Below are positions 1 to 8,697 of a stretch of 64,000 nt of DNA, in pieces. How positions within the stretch are numbered: the stretch's first letter is position 1; each line of letters opens with the position of its first letter. The stretch is from Candidatus Tenderia electrophaga (GTDB taxonomy: Bacteria > Pseudomonadota > Gammaproteobacteria > Tenderiales > Tenderiaceae): positions 1,116,001-1,180,000 of the forward strand of contig CP013099.1 in the NCBI GenBank assembly GCA_001447805.1. The letters run 5' to 3'. The position numbers and the translations under genes are program-made. The notes beneath the pieces were generated by a model, which saw nothing but the letters and a program-made list of their open reading frames with translations, did not search any database and had not been told where the DNA came from.

Positions 1-1
1 G

Positions 2-1162
2 ACCGTACGCCGTCGTCTGCAGCACCGCCTGGATAAGGTCAATCGCCGTCTGCACCTGTTGGAAGGTCTGCTGGTCGCCTTCCTCAATATCGACGAGGTG
101 ATCCACATCATCCGCACCGAGGACGAGCCCAAACCGGTGTTGATGAAGCGTTTCGAGCTCTCCGAGGCGCAGACCGACTATATCCTCGACACCAAGCTGC
201 GCCAGCTGGCGCGCCTGGAGGAGATGAAGATCAGGGCCGAGCAGGAGGCGCTGGCCAAAGAGCGCGATAATCTGGAGAAGACGCTCAAATCCAAGCAGCG
301 CATGAAGACCCTGATCCGCAATGAGCTGACGGCCGACGCCGAGAAATACGGCGATGCGCGTCGCTCGCCCATCGTCGCCCGTGAGGCGGCCGAGGCCATG
401 AGCGAGACTGATCTGGCGCCCGCCGAGCCGGTCACCGTGGTGCTCTCGGAGAAGGGCTGGGTGCGTTCGGCCAAGGGCCACGACATCGATCCCATCAGTC
501 TCAACTACAAGTCCGGCGACGGTTTTCTCTCCGCGGCGCGCGGCAAGAGCAATCAGCTGGCGGTGTTCATCGATTCCACCGGCCGTTGTTATGCCCTGCC
601 AGCCCACAGCCTGCCCTCGGCGCGCGGCCAGGGCGAACCGCTCACCGGGCGCGTCAGCCCGCCGCCCGGCGCCACCTTCGTCGCCGTGATGATGGGCAAC
701 GATGATGACCGCTATCTGCTGGCCTCCGACGCCGGCTACGGCTTTGTGGCGAAACTGGGCGATCTGATTGCCAAGAACAAAAACGGCAAGGCCATCCTCA
801 ACGTACCCAAGGGTGCCAGGGTGTTGCCGCCGGTGCCGGTGAAAGAGGTTGAATCGGATGTGGTGAGCGCCATCACCACCGAAGGGCGTATGCTGGTGTT
901 TCCGCTGAGTGAGCTACCCGCGTTGAGCAAGGGCAAGGGCAACAAGATCATCAGTATCCCCTCGGCGCGCGTCGCCAACCGCGAAGAGTACGTGGTGGCC
1001 ATTAACGCCGTGCCTGAAGGTGAAAAACTGACTCTGTATTGCGGTCAGCGCCACACCTCGTTAAAGCGCGCCGATCTGGAGCACTATCACGGCGAACGCG
1101 GTCGGCGCGGCAACAAGCTGCCGCGCGGTTTCCAGAAGGTGGACCGGACCGAAGTGGCGTAG
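2..1162 (+). CDS. parC: DNA topoisomerase IV subunit A, C-terminal part
   Basis: ParC is the DNA breakage-reunion subunit of topoisomerase IV, which decatenates daughter chromosomes with ParE. The reading frame is open from base 2, so the gene starts outside the window and only the last 386 residues are seen. These begin in the coiled-coil part of the breakage domain ([20 protein letters not shown]) and carry the tail-helix segment [16 protein letters not shown], which is ParC-like rather than GyrA-like. The remainder forms the C-terminal beta-pinwheel. The GyrA-box of gyrases (QRRGGKG) is not seen, which also favours ParC. No promoter can be judged. The frame ends 67 bases before the next gene on the same strand. 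Confidence 0.95.
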   Translation, partial: TVRRRLQHRLDKVNRRLHLLEGLLVAFLNIDEVIHIIRTEDEPKPVLMKRFELSEAQTDYILDTKLRQLARLEEMKIRAEQEALAKERDNLEKTLKSKQRMKTLIRNELTADAEKYGDARRSPIVAREAAEAMSETDLAPAEPVTVVLSEKGWVRSAKGHDIDPISLNYKSGDGFLSAARGKSNQLAVFIDSTGRCYALPAHSLPSARGQGEPLTGRVSPPPGATFVAVMMGNDDDRYLLASDAGYGFVAKLGDLIAKNKNGKAILNVPKGARVLPPVPVKEVESDVVSAITTEGRMLVFPLSELPALSKGKGNKIISIPSARVANREEYVVAINAVPEGEKLTLYCGQRHTSLKRADLEHYHGERGRRGNKLPRGFQKVDRTEVA

Positions 1163-1229
1163 CGGGGTTTCGCCGGCCGGACTTTCTGCTACAGTAAGCC
1201 CCCTGAACACATTGCGGACACATGCCGTC

Positions 1230-1520
1230 ATGAGAATCGCGCCAAGGGCGCCACTGGTCTATTTGCTGTTGCTGTTCAGCCTGCTGTCATTGCAGGCCGA
1301 GCAGTTGCATGCCGCCGCCCATGATGATGGCGCGGAGTGCCAGATTTGTCTCCATGCCCTCCAGGCGCAGAAGAGTCTGCATGTCGGCGCGACAGCAGTA
1401 CCGTTACCTTTGCCGCTTACCGACCAGGTAAGCGCTGCGCCAGCCCTTTCCCCTTATCGACAGCTGCCGCGTCGCTATTATCGCAGTCGTGCCCCGCCCG
1501 TTTACACCTCGTTTCTTTAG
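1230..1520 (+). CDS. Small exported Cys/His-containing protein of a metal-uptake cluster
   Basis: The product is 96 residues with a hydrophobic N-terminal segment (LVYLLLLFSLLSLQA) that reads as a signal peptide. A short Cys/His patch follows, with CQIC and several His residues around residues 25-45, and the C-terminus is Arg/Pro/Tyr-rich. I do not recognise a named family. It lies directly upstream of a beta-barrel protein and a ZnuA/ZnuB-like pair on the same strand, so a role in metal binding or delivery in the periplasm is an inference from context and from the CxxC/His residues. The ATG at 1230 is chosen because it puts the signal peptide at the N-terminus; an in-frame TTG lies at 1212. 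Confidence 0.55.
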   Translation: MRIAPRAPLVYLLLLFSLLSLQAEQLHAAAHDDGAECQICLHALQAQKSLHVGATAVPLPLPLTDQVSAAPALSPYRQLPRRYYRSRAPPVYTSFL

Positions 1521-1590
1521 CGCCAGTCAAATTTAATGATTCAACGCCGGTTGCCGTGTGTTCGGCAGCCCTTGCTATGAGGTGTAATAC

Positions 1591-2784
1591 ATGTACAAGT
1601 ATGCTTTTTCCGCGGCGCTGTGCTGCGTTTCTCTGTCAGCGGTCGCCGCTTCCAATCAATTCAATCCTGCTATCTCGCTCATCCTGGAGGGCCAATATGC
1701 GGCCTATGACCAGGATCCTGAAAACTATGAGTTGCCCGGCTTTATGCTGGGCGGCGAGTCCGAGTTGGTGCCCGAGGGCTTTGCCATGGGGCACAACGAG
1801 CTGGTGCTGGACGCCAATATCGACGATCGCTATTACGGCAAGTTCACCCTGGCCTTCGCCGAGCATGAAGGGGAGATGGTCACCGAAGTGGAAGAGGCCT
1901 ATGTCGAGACCCTGGGGTTGCCCGCCGGCCTAAGTGTACGGGCCGGGCGCTTCTATTCCGGTATCGGCTATCTCAACAGTCATCATCGTCATGCCTGGGA
2001 TTTCAGCGATGCGCCATTGGTCTATCGCGGCATGCTGGGTGGTCAGGTTATCGATGACGGGGTGCAGTTGCGCTGGCTGGCGCCGACGCCGTTGTTTCTG
2101 CAACTGGGGGTGGAAAAGACCCGTGGCGAACGTTTTCCCGCCGGCGGTGCGGCCAATGACGGCAGCGGGGCATCGGCGGCCTTCATCAAACTCGGCGGTG
2201 ATCTCGGCACCAGTCACAGCTGGCAGCTGGGCCTGTCGCGCTGGCAGGCGGAGGTGATCGATCGCGACAGCGGTGCTCATGCCCACGGCGGCGCCACTGA
2301 GGTGCCCAGCTTCAGCGGCGACAGCGATATCAGCGGCATCGACTTTGTCTGGAAATGGGCCCCCGACGGCAATCCCACGCAGCGTAATTTCAAGTTCCAG
2401 GCCGAGTACTTTGAGCGCGACGAAGACGGTACCGTGGTGCTCGAGGGCAGTGATCCTCTGGAAACCACCACCTATCAGGGCGAGCAAAGCGGTTGGTATA
2501 TGCAGGGGGTGTATCAGTTCATGCCGCGCTGGCGCGTCGGCCTGCGCCATGATCGGCTGCGGGCCGACAACCGCGGCGTCGATGCCGATGTGCTGGCCGA
2601 GGCCGGCCTGGATGATGAGAGACATACCCCGCGGCGCAGCAGCGTGATGGTGGATTATTCGCACAGCGAATACAGCCGCATCCAGCTGCAGTACAACCAG
2701 GATGATTCCTCGTCCGTCGCGGATGACCAGGTGTTTCTTTACTACGTCATGAGCCTGGGCGCCCACGGCGCCCACCGCTTCTAG
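1591..2784 (+). CDS. Predicted outer-membrane beta-barrel (porin-like) protein of the metal-uptake cluster
   Basis: The product is 397 residues with a signal peptide ending near AVAAS. A long run of alternating hydrophobic/polar strands separated by acidic and glycine-rich turns follows, and the chain ends in an aromatic residue (AHRF), as outer-membrane barrels do. There is no TonB-box or plug domain, so it looks more like a porin of the phosphate-selective/OprP-like kind than a TonB receptor. His-rich stretches (NSHHRHAWDF, SGAHAHGG) could bind metal. It sits 14 bases upstream of the ZnuA-like gene in the same direction. Passage of zinc or another divalent metal across the outer membrane is inferred from context only. 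Confidence 0.7.
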   Translation: MYKYAFSAALCCVSLSAVAASNQFNPAISLILEGQYAAYDQDPENYELPGFMLGGESELVPEGFAMGHNELVLDANIDDRYYGKFTLAFAEHEGEMVTEVEEAYVETLGLPAGLSVRAGRFYSGIGYLNSHHRHAWDFSDAPLVYRGMLGGQVIDDGVQLRWLAPTPLFLQLGVEKTRGERFPAGGAANDGSGASAAFIKLGGDLGTSHSWQLGLSRWQAEVIDRDSGAHAHGGATEVPSFSGDSDISGIDFVWKWAPDGNPTQRNFKFQAEYFERDEDGTVVLEGSDPLETTTYQGEQSGWYMQGVYQFMPRWRVGLRHDRLRADNRGVDADVLAEAGLDDERHTPRRSSVMVDYSHSEYSRIQLQYNQDDSSSVADDQVFLYYVMSLGAHGAHRF

Positions 2785-2798
2785 CCGGGGAGCATGTT

Positions 2799-3701
2799 AT
2801 GAAACGTTTGTTGAACGTGATCGTCGTTCTGGCGTCGGTCTGGGGTGTGTCCGCCCAGGCCGAGTTGCGCGCCTTTGCCTGCGAGCCGGAATGGGCGGCG
2901 CTGTTGCAGGAACTGGGGGGTAACCAGCTGGTGGTCTTTAGTGCCACCACAGCACGCCAGGATCCCCATGCGATTCAGGCGCGCCCGGCCCTGATCGCCC
3001 AGCTGCGGCGCGCCGATCTTCTGGTCTGCAGCGGCGCCGGGCTGGAAGAGGCTTGGTTGCCGGTGCTGCTGCGCCGCGCCAACAACCCCGCCGTGCAGGC
3101 GGGGCGGCCGGGGCACTTCGAGGCGGCGGCCTTTGTCGAGTTGCTGGATCAACCCGCGCGGCTCGACCGCGCCCTGGGTGATGTGCATGCGGCCGGCAAT
3201 CCCCATTTCCACACCAATCCGCACAATATCACCCAGGTGGCGCGGGCCCTGGGCAAGCGCCTGGCACAACTCGATGAGGCCAATGCGGCGGCGTACCGTC
3301 GTCGCCTGGCGGATTTCGAAGGGCGCTGGCAGGCGGCCATCGCCGACTGGGAGCGCCGCGGCGCCGCACTCAAGGGCATGAGGGTCGTCACCCAGCACAA
3401 GGGCTGGTCCGACCTGATCCAGTGGCTCGGCTTGGACGAGGCGGCGGTGCTGGAGCCCAAGCCCGGCATTCCGCCGGGGGCAGCCCATCTGGCCGCCGTG
3501 CTCAAGCAGTTGCAGGCGCAACCGGCAGCGGCGGTGATCAATGCCGCCTACCAGAGCGGCCGTTCGGCGCGCTGGTTGAGCGATAAGACGGACATGCCTG
3601 TGGTGACCCTGCCCTATACCGTCGGTGCCGATGAGCACAGCGGCGACCTGTTCGCCCTCTTTGATACGACCCTGCGGCGCCTGCTGGCGGTGGCGCCTTG
3701 A
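2799..3701 (+). CDS. ZnuA-like metal ABC transporter substrate-binding protein
   Basis: This is a periplasmic cluster A-I (ZnuA/TroA-type) solute-binding protein of 300 residues that would hand zinc or manganese to a membrane permease. A signal peptide (RLLNVIVVLASVWGVSAQA) is followed by typical motifs: DPHAIQARPALIAQL, GNPHFHTNPHNI and VVTQHKGWSDL, whose His residues are the usual metal ligands, and an acidic C-terminal region. The long His-rich loop of many ZnuA proteins is missing. It overlaps or abuts the permease gene downstream, so the two are almost certainly co-translated. No ATPase gene lies in the cluster. I leave the symbol empty because the metal cannot be read from sequence. Confidence 0.85.
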   Translation: MKRLLNVIVVLASVWGVSAQAELRAFACEPEWAALLQELGGNQLVVFSATTARQDPHAIQARPALIAQLRRADLLVCSGAGLEEAWLPVLLRRANNPAVQAGRPGHFEAAAFVELLDQPARLDRALGDVHAAGNPHFHTNPHNITQVARALGKRLAQLDEANAAAYRRRLADFEGRWQAAIADWERRGAALKGMRVVTQHKGWSDLIQWLGLDEAAVLEPKPGIPPGAAHLAAVLKQLQAQPAAAVINAAYQSGRSARWLSDKTDMPVVTLPYTVGADEHSGDLFALFDTTLRRLLAVAP

Positions 3702-3703
3702 GC

Positions 3704-4462
3704 ATGGATGCACAGATCCTCTGGCCCGCCTTGGCGGCGGGCCTGTTGGTGCTGGCCACCCATGTGCCGCTGGGACGGGAGGTGTTGGCGCGCGGCATCA
3801 TCTTTCTGGATCTGGCGGTGGCTCAGGTGGCCGGTCTGGGGCTGATCGTCGCCGCGGCGTTGGGCTTTGGCGGTGGTTCCTGGCAGCTGCAGCTCATCGC
3901 AGTGTCGGGGGCGCTGCTCGCGGCGGTGGTGCTGAACTGGAGTGAAAAACGCTGGCCCGAGGTGCAGGAGGCCTTGATCGGCACCCTGTTCGTGCTGGCG
4001 GCCAGTGCCGGCATTCTGTTGCTCAGCCACAATCCTCACGGCGCCGAGGAGATGAAAACGCTGTTGTCGGGGCAGCTGTTATGGGTCACCCCGGATCAGT
4101 TGGGGCCGACGGCCGTGCTCACGCTGGCGCTGCTGGGCGTGTGGTTCGGTCTGCGCCGACAGCTGGGGCGGATCGGGTTTTACCTCCTGTTTGCCGTCTC
4201 CATCACCGCCTCGGTGCAGCTGGTGGGGGTCTACCTGGTCTTCGCCAGTCTGATCATCCCGGCCCTGGCGGTCAGACGCCTGCAGGGCCGGCGGGCGCTG
4301 GGGATTGGCTATGGGGTGGGGGTGTGCGGCGTCGTGCTGGGTTTGATGGTTTCGCTCAAGTTCGATTTGCCGGCCGGACCTGCGGTGGTGTGGCTGTTGG
4401 CGCTGACGGCCGCCGTTGTGGCACTGCTATTGGATAGGGGCAAGAGGGTGCGCAATCCTTGA
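3704..4462 (+). CDS. ZnuB-like metal ABC transporter permease (ABC-3 family)
   Basis: This is an inner-membrane permease of 252 residues with about seven hydrophobic helices and the ABC-3 family pattern (residues near TASVQLVGVYLVFASLIIPALAV in pieces: VGVYLVF, SLIIPA). It would form the channel through which the metal bound by the preceding ZnuA-like protein enters the cytoplasm. The ATG at 3704 begins two bases after the upstream stop codon; a TTG at 3698 overlaps the stop and is an alternative. The next gene downstream is on the other strand, so the operon ends here without a ZnuC ATPase. The ATPase must be encoded elsewhere, be shared, or be absent. Confidence 0.85.
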   Translation: MDAQILWPALAAGLLVLATHVPLGREVLARGIIFLDLAVAQVAGLGLIVAAALGFGGGSWQLQLIAVSGALLAAVVLNWSEKRWPEVQEALIGTLFVLAASAGILLLSHNPHGAEEMKTLLSGQLLWVTPDQLGPTAVLTLALLGVWFGLRRQLGRIGFYLLFAVSITASVQLVGVYLVFASLIIPALAVRRLQGRRALGIGYGVGVCGVVLGLMVSLKFDLPAGPAVVWLLALTAAVVALLLDRGKRVRNP

Positions 4463-4480
4463 GCGAGCGGGGTGCATACC

Positions 4481-6241
4481 CTACTCGCGAGCTTCGATCG
4501 AGGCGCATTCGGTGAAGGTCCGAACGCTACATTGTTGGCAGCGTTCCAGGTCCAGTCGGGGAAAGATCTTTTCGATGGCCTCGCGTTTGCTGGCAAAAAT
4601 ATTGTCGCGACCGAATAGCTCGAGATACCCCCCTTTGCGCAGGATGTCGCACACCCCCGCTTTGACATCGCAGAGATAGAGATCACCCCCCAGTTGGCGC
4701 CGCCGTCTCGCCTCGCGCACCAGCAGCTCCGCGCCGGCCACATCGATAAAGTTGATACCACTGCCGATGAGCAGCACGTGTTTCTGTTCCGGATTGTCTT
4801 CATCAATATCGCGCAGCGCCCGTTCGATGAAGTTGATGGAGCCGAAGAACAGCGAGCCGTCGATACGGATGATCTTAAGTTGCGGGCATTCCTTGCCGGG
4901 CCGACTGGTGACGAAGCGGCGATGGTCACCGAGATCGTCGGGATGCAGGCTGACGATATTGGGATGGGAGATGCGGTTCAGGTGCAGCACCAGGGACAGC
5001 ATTACACCGACGTAGACGGCGAAGGTCAGCTCCACGAACAGGGTGGCGGCGAAAGTGGTGGTGAGCACCACTGCATCCACCGGACTGGCCATGAAGATGA
5101 CCTTGATCTGGTGCCATGCCACCAGGCGCATGGCAACCAGCACCAGGACTGCCGCCATGGCCGGAATGGGTAGGTAGGCGGCCAGCGGGGCGGCGAAGAG
5201 GATGACCAACAGCACTGCCAGGGCGCTGAAGACGGCAGCCAGCGGTGTTTGGGCGCCGGCGCGATGATTGACGGCGGAGCGGCTGAAAGAGCCCGAGGAG
5301 GCGAAGCTGGAGAAGAAACTGCCGGCCAGGTTGGACAGGCCCTGACCGACGAATTCACGGTTGGCGTCGTGGGGCTGATGGGTGTGGGCGGCGATACTGC
5401 GCGCGATGGCCACCGCTTCCATCAGTCCCAGTAGGGCGATGGCCAGGGCGCCCGGGGCAAGCTTGCCGAGGGTATCCAGGCTCAAGTCCGGCACCGACAG
5501 AGGCGGCAGGTGGGTGGGTAGCGTGTCAAGCAGCCGGATGCCGCTTGCCTCGCCGCCCAGCATCAAGCTAACCAGTGCGCCGACTACGATGGCGCTAAAC
5601 AGTGATGGCCAGTTGGGGCGCAGGTGCTGAATGATCAGGGCAGTGGCTATAGTGGCCAGGGCGACCCCCAGGGCATAGTAATTGGTGTGCGGTAGTTGTT
5701 CGATGACGTGTTGCCAGTTGATCCAGAAGGAGATCTGGCGCGGTAGATCCAGCGCCAATACGTTCGTTATTTGTGAGGTGATAATCAGAAGTGCCGCTCC
5801 GGCGGTAAAGCCGATGATCACCGCATGGGAGATGAAATTGACCAGCATGCCCATACGTGCCAGGCCCATCGCCAGCTGGAACAGGCCCACCAGAAAGGTG
5901 AGCGTCAGCACCAGCGAAATATAGTCAAGCGTCTCCGGCACGGCCAAGGCGCTTGCCGTAGTGAACACCACGATGGCGATCGGGGTGGTGGGACCGGAGA
6001 CCAACTGATGTGACGATCCGAACAGGGCGGCGATGATCACAGGTACAATGGCGGTGTAAAGACCGTATGCCGGCGGTAGACCGGCCAGTATGGCAAAGGC
6101 CACGCCCTGGGGCAGGACGATGACGGCCCCGGTAAGACCGGCGAGCAGGTCCCGACGCAGGTTGTGGCGGTTGACCTTGTGCCACCAGCCCCGCCGGTTG
6201 CGGGCCGACCATGTCCGGCTTGAGAAATGCTTTGAAGCCAT
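4481..6241 (-). CDS. SulP family anion transporter with STAS domain
   Basis: The product is 586 residues. It has an N-terminal SulP membrane domain of many helices, with the family stretch LPQGVAFAILAGLPPAYGLY and the GPTTPIAIVV segment. A cytoplasmic STAS domain (about residues 430-550, DGSLFFGSINFIERAL, INFIDVAG) follows. SulP proteins carry sulfate, bicarbonate or related anions. The C-terminus adds a Cys cluster (CQQCSVRTFTEC) that could bind metal or respond to redox state; this part is not needed for transport in the family. The start at 6241 gives MASKHF; a longer frame to 6319 adds a poorly conserved Arg-rich N-terminus. It is divergent from htpX, with a 202-base gap. Confidence 0.88.
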   Translation of the reverse strand: MASKHFSSRTWSARNRRGWWHKVNRHNLRRDLLAGLTGAVIVLPQGVAFAILAGLPPAYGLYTAIVPVIIAALFGSSHQLVSGPTTPIAIVVFTTASALAVPETLDYISLVLTLTFLVGLFQLAMGLARMGMLVNFISHAVIIGFTAGAALLIITSQITNVLALDLPRQISFWINWQHVIEQLPHTNYYALGVALATIATALIIQHLRPNWPSLFSAIVVGALVSLMLGGEASGIRLLDTLPTHLPPLSVPDLSLDTLGKLAPGALAIALLGLMEAVAIARSIAAHTHQPHDANREFVGQGLSNLAGSFFSSFASSGSFSRSAVNHRAGAQTPLAAVFSALAVLLVILFAAPLAAYLPIPAMAAVLVLVAMRLVAWHQIKVIFMASPVDAVVLTTTFAATLFVELTFAVYVGVMLSLVLHLNRISHPNIVSLHPDDLGDHRRFVTSRPGKECPQLKIIRIDGSLFFGSINFIERALRDIDEDNPEQKHVLLIGSGINFIDVAGAELLVREARRRRQLGGDLYLCDVKAGVCDILRKGGYLELFGRDNIFASKREAIEKIFPRLDLERCQQCSVRTFTECASIEARE

Positions 6242-6363
6242 GATGTGGGTGTTAAATCCTGTTTGTCTATGTCGCCATCGGCGCGAGCCCGGCCGGTCGA
6301 GGCCGTGGTAAGATTTCATTCTAATGAAAAAATGAATGGCTGGCCTGTTGTTACCAAGACAGG

Positions 6364-6390
6364 CTTGAACTTTGCAAATTCGCCCCTATC
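6364..6390 (+). promoter_or_regulatory. Sigma-32-like heat-shock promoter of htpX
   Basis: CTTGAA at 6364-6369, a 13-base spacer and CCCCTATC at 6383-6390 match the enterobacterial sigma-32 pattern (CTTGAA, 13-15 bases, CCCCATnT) well. It lies about 54 bases upstream of the htpX start, a heat-shock gene in E. coli. The call rests on motif match and gene identity. Confidence 0.65.
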
Positions 6391-6443
6391 TAACGAGCTG
6401 GAATCCGTCCGGCGCCCCCGCTGTCATTTCATCTGGAGGATAA

Positions 6444-7328
6444 ATGAAACGCATATTCCTGTTTTTGGCGACCAACCTGGCCATTATCGTCGTGCTGAGT
6501 ATCACCCTGCGCCTATTGGGGGTGGAACGTATACTCGATGAACAGGGCGTCGGCCTGGATATGAACGCATTGCTCATCTTCGCCGCGGTATTCGGTTTCG
6601 GCGGGGCATTTATCTCCCTGGCCATCTCCAAGTGGATGGCCAAGAAGACCACCGGCGCCAAGGTGATCGAACAGCCGTCCAATGAGACTGAGCGTTGGTT
6701 GGTGGACACGGTGCGCCGGCAGGCGCAAATGGCCGGCATCGGCATGCCCGAGGTGGCCATCTTTCCCTCCCAGGCGCCCAACGCCTTTGCGACCGGGATG
6801 AATCGCAATAAGTCTCTGGTGGCGGTGAGTAGCGGGCTGCTGCAGAACATGAATAAAGACGAAGTGGAGGCGGTGCTGGGCCATGAGGTATCCCACGTCG
6901 CCAATGGCGATATGGTGACCCTGACCCTGATCCAGGGGGTGGTCAATACCTTCGTCATCTTCCTCTCGCGGGTGATCGGCCATACCGTCGATCGGGTGGT
7001 GTTCAAAAACGAACGCGGCCACGGCCCGGCCTTCTGGATCACCGCCATCATCGCCGAGATCGTGCTCGGCATCCTGGCCTCGGCCATCGTATTGTGGTTC
7101 AGTCGCCAGCGTGAATTCCGCGCCGATTCGGGCGGCGCGCGCCTGGCTGGGCGCGAGAAGATGATCGCCGCCTTGGAACGTCTCAAGCAGGGCCAAGCCG
7201 AAGTGGAACTGCCCGACCAACTGGCCGCCTTCGGCATTAACGGCGGCGTGCGTCAGGGCATCAAAAAACTCTTCATGAGTCACCCACCGTTGGATGAACG
7301 GATTCAGGCCCTGCGCCGTACTTCTTGA
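6444..7328 (+). CDS. htpX: Protease HtpX (M48 zinc metallopeptidase)
   Basis: HtpX is an inner-membrane zinc endopeptidase that removes misfolded membrane proteins alongside FtsH. The 294-residue length and the [14 protein letters not shown] start are typical. Two N-terminal helices are followed by the catalytic HEVSH motif (about residue 145), then two further hydrophobic segments, a downstream Glu in the [14 protein letters not shown] motif that supplies the third zinc ligand, and the conserved C-terminal [13 protein letters not shown] good ribosome site (GGAGGA) precedes the ATG by 6 bases. A sigma-32-like promoter at 6364-6390 fits heat or envelope-stress control. The gene appears monocistronic, with a large inverted repeat just downstream. 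Confidence 0.97.
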   Translation: MKRIFLFLATNLAIIVVLSITLRLLGVERILDEQGVGLDMNALLIFAAVFGFGGAFISLAISKWMAKKTTGAKVIEQPSNETERWLVDTVRRQAQMAGIGMPEVAIFPSQAPNAFATGMNRNKSLVAVSSGLLQNMNKDEVEAVLGHEVSHVANGDMVTLTLIQGVVNTFVIFLSRVIGHTVDRVVFKNERGHGPAFWITAIIAEIVLGILASAIVLWFSRQREFRADSGGARLAGREKMIAALERLKQGQAEVELPDQLAAFGINGGVRQGIKKLFMSHPPLDERIQALRRTS

Positions 7329-7334
7329 GTAAGT

Positions 7335-7370
7335 CCTTGTCATGTCAGCACTTTTGCTGCCATGACAAGG
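7335..7370. repeat. Perfect inverted repeat downstream of htpX
   Basis: Arms CCTTGTCATG (7335-7344) and CATGACAAGG (7361-7370) are exact reverse complements and extend inward through CAGCA/TGCTG around a short T-rich loop. No T-tract follows, so it is not a classical terminator for the plus strand. It may be an attenuating or mRNA-stabilising hairpin at the htpX 3' end. Confidence 0.6.
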
Positions 7371-7543
7371 CTCCTCTCAGTGCCGGAATTGTCTCCCTCG
7401 TTCAGCAATTATTCAGCTTCACTTAGGTAATCTTGGCTTCAACCCTTGAAGGGTTTCACCTTGTCCATGGGATAAGGGAGAGGGAAACCAACGAGTGAAT
7501 CGACAATGCAGCGATTCATCATTTTTACACGAGGAGAAACACT

Positions 7544-7855
7544 ATGAAACGTATTATCGCATCAGCCGTTCTGGCTTCCGCCTTTGTTGCCGCACCCGCC
7601 ATGGCCGACCTGGATCTGGCCAAGAAGAGCGGTTGCCTGGCTTGTCACAGTGTTGACGCCAAGGTTGTCGGCCCGGCTTGGAAAGACGTTGCCGCCAAGG
7701 TCAGTGATCGTGAGCGCATCATCAATTCCATCAAGAAGGGCGGCAAGGGTAAATGGACTGAAGTGACCGGTGGCGTTCCCATGCCTCCCTACTCACCCCG
7801 TGTTTCCGATGAAAACATCGAGAAATTGGCTGACTTCATTCTCAGCCTGAAGTAA
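7544..7855 (+). CDS. Periplasmic class I cytochrome c (c551/c552 type)
   Basis: This is a 103-residue precursor. A 21-residue signal peptide (cleavage after APAMA) leaves a mature protein of about 82 residues, the usual size of c551-type cytochromes. The heme attachment motif CLACH follows SG, the segment VVGPAWKDVAAK is the conserved loop after the heme site, and MPPYSP carries the methionine that ligates iron. These cytochromes shuttle electrons in the periplasm between the bc1 complex and terminal oxidases or reductases. The ribosome site GAGGAG lies 8 bases upstream, and a strong terminator follows, so the gene is transcribed alone. Confidence 0.93.
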   Translation: MKRIIASAVLASAFVAAPAMADLDLAKKSGCLACHSVDAKVVGPAWKDVAAKVSDRERIINSIKKGGKGKWTEVTGGVPMPPYSPRVSDENIEKLADFILSLK

Positions 7856-7888
7856 TAACTACTCTAATAAACCAACGTTCTTTATAAA

Positions 7889-7934
7889 CCCCGGACGCGC
7901 CGAAATTCCCCCCTCGGCGCCCCGGGGATTTTTT
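7889..7934 (+). terminator. Rho-independent terminator of the cytochrome c gene
   Basis: A GC-rich stem (CCCCGG with GCGCCGA pairing with TCGGCGC and CCGGGG) around an AATTCCCCCC loop is followed by ATTTTTTG. It starts 33 bases after the cytochrome c stop codon. Confidence 0.9.
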
Positions 7935-8019
7935 GTTTCTGCACCACCCCTTGTGCATCCCAAAATGTTCACCGTTTCGGTTATCCTTATGTGTTCCGTT
8001 GGGTGCGGTCGGGAGAGCC

Positions 8020-8697
8020 ATGCGACTTTTGATTGTGGAAGATGAGGCGGAACTGTTGCAGCAGCTGCAGCGGCGCTTTCAGAATGAAGGCTTTGGGGTG
8101 GATACGGCCGCCGACGGCGAGGAGGGGCTGTATATCGCCCGTGAATATCCCGTCAACGTCGCCATCGTTGATATCGGCCTGCCCAAGCTGTCCGGCATAG
8201 AATTGCTGCAGCAGTTGCGTGCAGCAGGCAAGACCTTTCCCGTGCTGATTCTCACCGCCCGGGGTCGCTGGCAGGATAAGGTGGACGGCCTGGATGCCGG
8301 CGCCGATGATTATCTGGTCAAACCCTTTCACATCGAAGAGTTGGTGGCGCGCGTCAAGGCCTTGCTGCGGCGTGCCGCCGGCCTCAGCCGTCCCGAGGTG
8401 GAGTACGGGCCGATCCGCTTGAATACATCCACCCAGCAGGTGATTCTCAACAACACCGAGCTGGACCTGACCGCCTACGAATACAAGGTGCTGGAGTATC
8501 TCATGCTCAACGCCGGCAAGGTGTTGTCCAAGGCCGAACTTACCGAACACATCTACGCGCAGGATTTTGATCGTGACAGTAACGTGATCGAGGTATTCGT
8601 CGGGCGGTTGCGGCGCAAGCTCGATCCTGACAATGTGCTGCAACCCATCGAGACCCTGCGTGGCCGGGGTTATCGTTTTACCCTGGAACAGACGTGA
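8020..8697 (+). CDS. PhoP/QseB-like OmpR-family response regulator
   Basis: This is a 225-residue transcription factor. The receiver domain occupies residues 1-115 with the acidic pocket EDE near the N-terminus, the phospho-acceptor Asp in VAIVDIGLPKLSG (about residue 51) and the Lys in DYLVKPFH. The C-terminal winged-helix DNA-binding domain of the OmpR family follows (LTAYEYKVLEYLMLNAGKV, DSNVIEVFVGRLRRKL, RGRGYRF). The start at 8020 gives MRLLIVEDEAELL; upstream in-frame codons add a non-conserved tail. Its stop overlaps the GTG start of the histidine kinase, so the two are translationally coupled partners. Confidence 0.93.
   Translation: MRLLIVEDEAELLQQLQRRFQNEGFGVDTAADGEEGLYIAREYPVNVAIVDIGLPKLSGIELLQQLRAAGKTFPVLILTARGRWQDKVDGLDAGADDYLVKPFHIEELVARVKALLRRAAGLSRPEVEYGPIRLNTSTQQVILNNTELDLTAYEYKVLEYLMLNAGKVLSKAELTEHIYAQDFDRDSNVIEVFVGRLRRKLDPDNVLQPIETLRGRGYRFTLEQT

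Noticed and set aside
1930-2775. Long minus-strand frames opposite the barrel and other genes.
   Set aside because: They are shadows of plus-strand genes in GC-rich DNA with no family motifs.
4481-6319. Longer start of the SulP protein at 6319.
   Set aside because: The added Arg-rich residues are not conserved, and the ATG at 6241 gives a normal SulP N-terminus.
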